The notes under the pieces were generated by a model. It saw only the letters and a list, made by a program, of their open reading frames with translations. It was not told the DNA's origin and did no database searches. The translations under genes and the position numbers were made by a program. 9,679 nt of DNA from Bacteroidota bacterium. Its GTDB lineage: Bacteria; Bacteroidota; Kryptoniia; Kryptoniales; JAKASW01. Within the stretch, counting starts at the first letter, position 1. Each line of letters begins with the position of its first letter. Shown here piece after piece: positions 6,344 to 9,679 of this stretch. The stretch covers positions 1 to 9,679 of the forward strand of contig JAJYOS010000174.1 of the NCBI GenBank assembly GCA_021796055.1, written 5' to 3'.

Positions 6344-6795
6344 TTACCTTACAAGAGTTTCCTGCGCCGCCACGGCCCTGAACCGGCCTCCTCTCTTCAC
6401 GAATATATCCGTGAACCGGATCTCCGCCTTACCGAAGCTCTTTCCCGTGACCGTGTTCAGCCCCCGAACTATCCCGACATCGCCGTATTGCCGGATGCGC
6501 ATGTCGCCGATGGACTGCGACGTGACGTTGTGTCTGGTGACCTCCAGATTGTCGATCAGGCTGTCTCTGTTCTTAGATGACCCGTCCAAGAGATGTCTAC
6601 GAACGAAGGGCTGAGAATTCGCCTCAGCATGGGACCGTTTCCCGTTTCGATCGCCCTTATCCACAGACGTTCGGTCTTCATCAACAAATTTGCATCCTTA
6701 TCGCGGTTTCCCTTTGCGGGTTCGCCTGCAAGGACCGCTTCCGATACCGCGAGGATTACAAAGGCGACATAAACCAGTCTTAGCATGTATCTCAA
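6344..6795 (-). pseudogene. Frameshifted exported SnoaL/DUF4440-like protein
   Basis: Two overlapping minus-strand frames make one protein. The N-terminal frame gives a signal peptide (MLRLVYVAFVILAVSEAVLA, cut before GEP), then LLMKTERLWIRAIETGN and LSPSFVDISWTGHLR, where it runs into a stop at 6556. The next frame continues as NRDSLIDNLE through SIGDMRIRQYGDVGIVRGLN, then RFTDIFVKRGGRFRAVAAQET, to TAA 6344. Together they give about 148 residues with the usual order of a DUF4440/SnoaL-like cone domain: a helix with paired charged residues, the F-V-D-I-S-W-T-G step, and the closing F-x-x-x-F-V...G-x-F-x-A-V-x-x-Q-E-T. One missing A near 6570-6576 in the AAGAACAGAG region explains the shift. 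It may be a true pseudogene or a sequencing error. TTG 6795 has GGAGG at 5 nt; ATG 6786 is the alternative start. Such domains are often of unknown function. Confidence 0.78.
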
Positions 6796-7095
6796 TTGAG
6801 CCTCCGGTTTCTAATTGAAAACCGTATCTCCGGTGCGAATCTCACTTCGAGGCCGGACGGCGGTTGACTCGCCTTGAACCCGTCGCCGTTCGAACGTATT
6901 CCCGGCCGATGATCCGGCTGCCTGCAGCACAAGGTGCTCATGCTGAACAAACCTCCGCAAGGTTCGATGGTTTCTCCCTCTCTGAACGTTTCCGCGGGAG
7001 TTTTCGTTTAGATTTTTAGGCGCCGCATTCGAAGAGCCGACGACGTACAAGTTTGGAATCATAACCATAGAGAATACAAATCATTGGGGAAGAAT
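6796..7095. other. Divergent intergenic region with degenerate palindromic repeat
   Basis: About 300 bp lie between the minus-strand SnoaL-like gene and the plus-strand AhpD-like gene. An open minus-strand frame at 6811-7068 is Arg-rich and looks non-coding. Around 6949-6970 the sequence AAACCTCCGCAAGGTTCGA is a degenerate copy of the palindromic unit seen at 4329, 8395 and 9075. GGAGG at 6801-6805 is the ribosome binding site of the minus-strand gene. I found no convincing promoter hexamers for the AhpD-like gene. Confidence 0.5.
6948..6966. repeat. Degenerate single copy of the palindromic repeat unit (D)
   Basis: The bases ACAAACCTCCGCAAGGTTC match the unit GAAACCTTCGCAAGGTTTC in most positions (the core CCGCAAGGTT is kept), followed by CGATGG in place of CGAAGGATG. 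The second arm is lost or very diverged (GAACGTTTCCGCGGGAG further on). This would be an older copy of the family and is the only one here that lies upstream of genes on both sides. Confidence 0.45.
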
Positions 7096-7569
7096 ATGGA
7101 ACCAAGATTGAGTTATACCAAGGCCGCTCCCGGGGCTTACGAGGTCATGAGCCAGCTTCAGCGCTACGTAGACAATTCAGGTTTGGAACGCTCGCTGCTC
7201 GAGCTGGTCAAACTCCGGGCTTCACAGATAAACGGCTGTGCGTACTGCATCGACATGCACACGAAAGACGCACGTGCGAACGGCGAGACGGAACAGCGAC
7301 TTTACGGACTCAGCGCGTGGCACGAAGCACCATTCTATTCGGACCGCGAACGCGCGGCGCTCCTGTGGACTGAGACTGTAACGCTGGTAAGTCAGACTCA
7401 TGTCCCGGACGAAATATACGAAGAGGTGCGGGAGCAATTTGATGAAAAAGAGATAGTTGACCTGACGATGGCGGTGGTCGCCATTAACGGTTGGAACAGG
7501 CTCGCGATAGGATTCAGGACCGTGCCGGGAACGTACCAGCCAAAGCGCGCGACAAGCGTTGTCGTGTGA
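7096..7569 (+). CDS. AhpD/carboxymuconolactone decarboxylase-family protein
   Basis: 157 residues, all-helical and cytoplasmic. The defining motif is NGCAYCIDMHTKDA with C48-x2-C51 and H55, the redox pair and proton-relay His of AhpD-like alkylhydroperoxidases. The N-terminal half carries LLELVKLRASQINGC and the C-terminal half IVDLTMAVVAINGWNRLAIGFR, both typical of the family core. Members of this type (about 150 residues, one domain) reduce peroxides or act on unknown small substrates with a thiol partner; the exact reaction cannot be told from sequence. ATG 7096 is preceded by a GGGGAAG stretch; TTG 7084 is in frame but would put that sequence inside the gene. The tail TYQPKRATSVVV recurs in a fragment 790 bp downstream, after the VapBC genes. 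Confidence 0.88.
   Translation: MEPRLSYTKAAPGAYEVMSQLQRYVDNSGLERSLLELVKLRASQINGCAYCIDMHTKDARANGETEQRLYGLSAWHEAPFYSDRERAALLWTETVTLVSQTHVPDEIYEEVREQFDEKEIVDLTMAVVAINGWNRLAIGFRTVPGTYQPKRATSVVV
7531..7569 (+). repeat. Left copy of 39-bp imperfect direct repeat
   Basis: This is the last 39 bp of the AhpD-like gene, stop included. It matches 8322-8360 at 34 of 39 positions in the same orientation and the same reading frame. The two copies bracket the VapB-VapC pair. Either a second AhpD-like gene was lost down to its end, or a cassette entered with duplication of the gene's 3' end. Confidence 0.7.
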
Positions 7570-7652
7570 AACCAGAATGACGCGACAGATTGAGTGAACG
7601 AGTTGCTTTTCCCTTTTTTGGCATATATCTTCTTCAAGAATGGAGCTCTAAT

Positions 7653-7859
7653 ATGGAGATCGAGCGCATCGTAAAGAAAATTGAATCTGATACCCTGGTA
7701 TTGGAAAACCTTTCCAAGTACCAGGGCAAAGAGGTTGAGATACTCATCGTGCCTCGCGAAGGACCGGGCAAGCCGCTTAAGCTCAAAAGTCTCTATGGGA
7801 TCATGAAAGGAAAAGTGGATGGAATTGCTTTTCAACGGAAGGCCCGAGCCGAGTGGTGA
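7653..7859 (+). CDS. VapB-like antitoxin
   Basis: 68 residues. The start MEIERIVKKIESDTLVLENL and the following YQGKEVEILIVP are typical of a short antitoxin group found ahead of PIN-domain toxins; it is not an AbrB-type swapped hairpin as far as I can see. The C-terminal part (LKLKSLYGIMKGKVDGIAFQ, then KARAEW) would be the toxin-wrapping tail. ATG 7653 has GGAG 7 nt upstream; the frame is open further back but without a site. The toxin gene follows after 3 nt. By analogy with the family, the antitoxin binds and blocks the toxin and the complex represses the operon. The assignment rests on size, sequence type and pairing. Confidence 0.75.
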   Translation: MEIERIVKKIESDTLVLENLSKYQGKEVEILIVPREGPGKPLKLKSLYGIMKGKVDGIAFQRKARAEW

Positions 7860-7862
7860 CCC

Positions 7863-8225
7863 TTGGTTTATGTATTTGACACGAATGCCGTTATCTATTT
7901 CCTGCAGGGTCGCGGGGACTTTCCTGAATTCTCTTCATCTGACGTAGTTATAATATCCAGCATCACTCGCCTCGAACTCCTCTCCGGGACATTGACGGAT
8001 GGGGAAGCCGCTCAAGCCAATGTCTTCCTAGGAGAGATTAGAGAACGTGAGGTGTCGAAGGAGGTCATAGATCAGGCAATCCTTCCAAGGAAATCAATGA
8101 GAATCCGCGTTCCGGACGCCATAATTCTTGCCACCACGATTGTCGAGAACGCCGTCTTGGTCACGGCAGATAAAGAGCTTATCGAAAAGGCCGACAGATC
8201 CAGATGTCATAATCCATTGCCATGA
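7863..8225 (+). CDS. VapC-like PIN-domain toxin ribonuclease
   Basis: 120 residues, a single PIN domain. The four acidic residues of the Mg2+ site are all present: D6 (VFDTNAVI), E38 (TRLELL), D85 (VPDAIILAT) and D103 (VTADKEL), so it is likely active. VapC toxins cut tRNA or rRNA to halt translation until neutralised by VapB. The start must be TTG 7863 or later, because the antitoxin's stop codon (7857-7859) is in the same frame only one codon before. The weak TTG start with no clear ribosome binding site suggests translational coupling to the antitoxin and lower yield. The gene lies between two copies of an AhpD gene end. Confidence 0.85.
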   Translation: MVYVFDTNAVIYFLQGRGDFPEFSSSDVVIISSITRLELLSGTLTDGEAAQANVFLGEIREREVSKEVIDQAILPRKSMRIRVPDAIILATTIVENAVLVTADKELIEKADRSRCHNPLP

Positions 8226-8276
8226 ATGCGGATCGAGATTGTCGGATGGATAAATATAGTTTGTCTGCAATCGGAA

Positions 8277-8360
8277 ATGAGCAGGATTGTCAACGGCAAG
8301 GTAATCGTGAGGGTCGGCGATACTTACCAGCCAAAGCGCGCAGCCGGCGTTGTCGTGTGA
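8277..8360 (+). pseudogene. Remnant of a second AhpD-like gene (3' end)
   Basis: A 27-codon frame begins MSRIVNGKVIVRVGD and ends TYQPKRAAGVVV, followed by TGA. The tail equals that of the AhpD-like protein at 7096 (TYQPKRATSVVV) except for two residues, and the DNA match covers 39 bp (8322-8360). INGW in the intact gene may correspond to IVNG here, but the rest is not alignable by eye. No catalytic CxxC is left. It is best read as the end of a deleted duplicate or as a duplicated target at the right border of the VapBC insert. Confidence 0.55.
8322..8360 (+). repeat. Right copy of 39-bp imperfect direct repeat
   Basis: It pairs with 7531-7569: five mismatches in 39 bp, four of them clustered in the middle. 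The shared core TACCAGCCAAAGCGCGC and the end GCGTTGTCGTGTGA are perfect. Confidence 0.7.
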
Positions 8361-8394
8361 CGTGGGAAGCCATGGCAACCTTGCAGCAACGACT

Positions 8395-8490
8395 GAAACC
8401 TTCGCAAGGTTTCGAAGGATGATGCAGCGGAACCTTGCGAAGGTCTCGTGGAATTCTATGGCAATTCCCTTGGAACCTTCGCAGCGTTTC
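8395..8490. repeat. Palindromic repeat cluster B (three 19-nt units)
   Basis: The units lie at 8395-8413 (perfect GAAACCTTCGCAAGGTTTC), 8429-8447 (inverted core) and 8472-8490. The first two form the same 13-bp inverted arms as in cluster A (CCTTCGCAAGGTT at 8399-8411, AACCTTGCGAAGG at 8431-8443) around a 19-nt spacer, TCGAAGGATGATGCAGCGG. This 45-bp core matches cluster A's at 42 positions, all differences being transitions within the spacer, while the DNA between units 2 and 3 is poorly conserved. As in cluster A, the last unit contains the stop codon of a barrel-protein gene. A further degenerate fragment may be at 8374-8391. Confidence 0.85.
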
Positions 8491-8974
8491 AATTAACCCC
8501 CACCCTGATTCCCAGCAATACCCCCGGGTAGTAACCTTGCACTTCTAGAAAGATATATTTGTATCCGACGCCGAGACCGAGAGCGGGTGAGATGCTGTGC
8601 CAGGTGTGCTCATAAACAGACGAGCTGCGAAAGTCAGGTCGAGAAGCGGGGGTTGTGTACTTATAGCTGGCGTACATGGCACCTGCCATCCAGTAGAACA
8701 CATCTGATACATCTCGCCGCGCGAAGAGAGCGACATTCCGGAAAGTACCGCCGTTGCCCACGTCCGGGCCGATCGGCAGACCGAAGCCGTATCTCGCTTC
8801 GCAACTCCACTTTCCATATCTCACACCAGCCCCGAGCTGCCAAAGAGGTGCAAATGGCCCGCTTATGACCGCTGACACTGCAGGTTCAATGACAGGCTTT
8901 CGTTGAACCCGAGCTTCCGCGATCATCGGAACAAAAGTGAAATATAAGATCCATCCTAATTGTCTTACCTGCAT
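8489..8974 (-). CDS. Small exported beta-barrel-like protein, paralogue 2
   Basis: 161 residues, with a signal peptide (MQVRQLGWILYFTFVPMIAEA, cut before RVQ) and a mature part about two-thirds identical by eye to the protein at 4413-4880. Shared blocks include WQLGAGV-YG-WS, FYWMAGAMY, YEHTWHSI-PA, LGVGYKYIFLE and YYPGVL-GIRVGVN. The same barrel-like alternation is visible; the family is unknown to me. The conserved EHTWHS and FYWMAGAMY blocks suggest a shared task rather than drift. GGGGGTGA (8984-8977) before ATG 8974 resembles an extended Shine-Dalgarno, which favours this start; ATG 8986 in frame adds four residues. It has its own promoter-like sequence at 9034-9062, unlike paralogue 1. 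Confidence 0.75.
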   Translation of the reverse strand: MQVRQLGWILYFTFVPMIAEARVQRKPVIEPAVSAVISGPFAPLWQLGAGVRYGKWSCEARYGFGLPIGPDVGNGGTFRNVALFARRDVSDVFYWMAGAMYASYKYTTPASRPDFRSSSVYEHTWHSISPALGLGVGYKYIFLEVQGYYPGVLLGIRVGVN

Positions 8975-9033
8975 TTTCACCCCCATCTCTTTTCACACAG
9001 CTTATTATCGCTTGTACGAACTGAATCTACGTC

Positions 9034-9062
9034 ATGCTACAAAACAGAAGAGCTAGTGTCAA
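9034..9062 (-). promoter_or_regulatory. Probable sigma-70-type promoter of barrel paralogue 2
   Basis: On the minus strand a perfect TTGACA (9062-9057) is followed after 17 bp by TAGCAT (9039-9034), about 60 nt before ATG 8974. The -35 matches consensus fully and the -10 in four of six bases. Confidence 0.5.
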
Positions 9063-9074
9063 CAGACGCCTTTA

Positions 9075-9118
9075 GAACCTCGCGAGGGTTTCCAGGCAAG
9101 TTCCACCGTTACCTTCGT
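9075..9118. repeat. Palindromic repeat cluster C (partial, diverged)
   Basis: GAACCTCGCGAGGGTTTC at 9075-9092 is a variant palindromic unit. The following 26 bases (TTTCCAGGCAAGTTCC, ACCGTT, CTTCGT) align well with cluster A between its second and third units (4378-4405), so this is a truncated copy of the same cluster. Like A and B, it lies beyond the 3' end of a minus-strand gene, here the methyltransferase ending at 9166. Confidence 0.6.
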
Positions 9119-9165
9119 CCCCGTCGCCGGATCACGTAGTGAAAGAAATCGCTTCGGGAAATGGT

Positions 9166-9679
9166 TCAGCAGTTACCTTTCCTGAACTCCAGAACAAAGT
9201 ATAGTCCATTCCGTATTTCCGTCAGCTTCACGTCAGTCGCATTATCGGGCAGTAGATCTGTCGGAGGCGTAACAGGCACTTTCGAGCTGTTGAAAAAGCC
9301 GCGGTATATCGGAAGCTTATTGTGCGCGTGGGCGGCCTTCTCGGTCTCGTCGGCAATCATCATCTGTGCGCCCGGCTTCGCCACCCTGAACATTTCATCG
9401 ATCGCCTTCCTCTTGTCCTCGAAGTAATTGATGGAGGCGACGTTGAACACTACGTCGAACGCCTCGTCGCAAAACGGGAGGTGCTCCGCCTCGGCCTGGA
9501 ACAACTCGATGCTCAAGCCACGACTATTGAGTTCGCGGCATCTCTTCAACTGTCCCCATGACACATCGATCCCGAAATAATCCGCCCCGCGCGGGAGATA
9601 CTGTATGTTCACCCCATTGCCGACGGACACTTCGAGGACTCTGTCTCCATCCTTCACTCCGGCATATTGCAAGTATTCG
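9166..9679 (-). CDS. SAM-dependent methyltransferase (type 11), 5' end missing
   Basis: The frame is open to the right edge (…EYLQYAGVKDGDRVLEV), so the N-terminus is outside; about 170 C-terminal residues are seen. Class I methyltransferase motifs are in order: motif I VLEVSVGNGVN (the glycine-rich SAM loop, with Ser in place of the first Gly), motif II YFGIDVSWGQL with the acidic residue that holds the ribose, AEAEHLPFCDEAFDVVFN for motifs III-IV, and MFRVAKPGAQMMIADE for the post-motif strand. The substrate cannot be told; relatives methylate quinones, sterols or other small molecules. A TTG at 9672 is available as a start, but motif I would then begin only about 11 residues in, so the true start is probably further upstream. 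The tail ends LYFVLEFRKGNC. Confidence 0.85.
   Translation of the reverse strand, partial: EYLQYAGVKDGDRVLEVSVGNGVNIQYLPRGADYFGIDVSWGQLKRCRELNSRGLSIELFQAEAEHLPFCDEAFDVVFNVASINYFEDKRKAIDEMFRVAKPGAQMMIADETEKAAHAHNKLPIYRGFFNSSKVPVTPPTDLLPDNATDVKLTEIRNGLYFVLEFRKGNC

Noticed and set aside
6203..6580. 125-codon plus-strand frame
   Set aside because: Much of it is antisense to the SnoaL-like gene; it starts with TTG, has no ribosome binding site and shows no domain.
6811..7068. 85-codon minus-strand frame in the divergent region
   Set aside because: It is Arg-rich, lacks a ribosome binding site, includes the degenerate repeat and resembles no family I know.

Overview
This is a bacterial window with roughly half G+C. 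Most starts have purine-rich Shine-Dalgarno sequences (AAGGAG, GGAGGAG). The organism is probably Gram-negative: two genes look like small outer-membrane barrels and several products carry Sec signal peptides. The gene mix (quinol-type NO reductase, DUF2249 plus hemerythrin, an exported phosphoesterase with a PQQ-type propeller, VapBC, dispersed palindromic repeats) would suit an environmental member of the Bacteroidota/Ignavibacteriota/Chlorobi side of the tree. No marker gene settles this, so the placement is only a guess.

Left part (1-4313), nitric oxide and redox stress: the N-terminal 453 codons of a qNOR run off the left edge on the minus strand. Next on the same strand is an exported calcineurin-like phosphoesterase fused to a PQQ-like beta-propeller. 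Divergent from it is a two-gene plus-strand operon of a DUF2249 protein and a hemerythrin-like di-iron protein. Upstream of both the qNOR gene and the DUF2249 operon lies a TTGAC-N4-GTCAA palindrome of the FNR/DNR/HcpR type. In both cases its centre is 29.5 bp from a -10-like hexamer. This points to one CRP/FNR-family regulator that turns on NO reduction (qNOR) together with the DUF2249/hemerythrin pair.

Middle (4314-7095): a palindromic repeat cluster, a small beta-barrel-like exported protein, a strong hairpin, an unrecognised 321-residue cytosolic protein that looks like a TIM barrel, and a SnoaL/DUF4440-like exported protein whose reading frame is broken by one base. About 420 bp (5921-6343) and 300 bp (6796-7095) hold no gene I can support.

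Right part (7096-9679): an AhpD-type CxxC protein, a VapB/VapC toxin-antitoxin pair bracketed by two imperfect 39-bp copies of the AhpD gene's 3' end, a second copy of the repeat cluster, a paralogue of the small barrel protein in the same orientation, a partial third repeat cluster, and a 5'-truncated SAM-dependent methyltransferase.

The main points of interest are the matched pair of operators, the palindromic repeat family that sits 3' of minus-strand genes and shares identical geometry in two copies, the toxin-antitoxin cassette between repeats of a gene end, and the unknown barrel-like protein with clustered cysteines and histidines.
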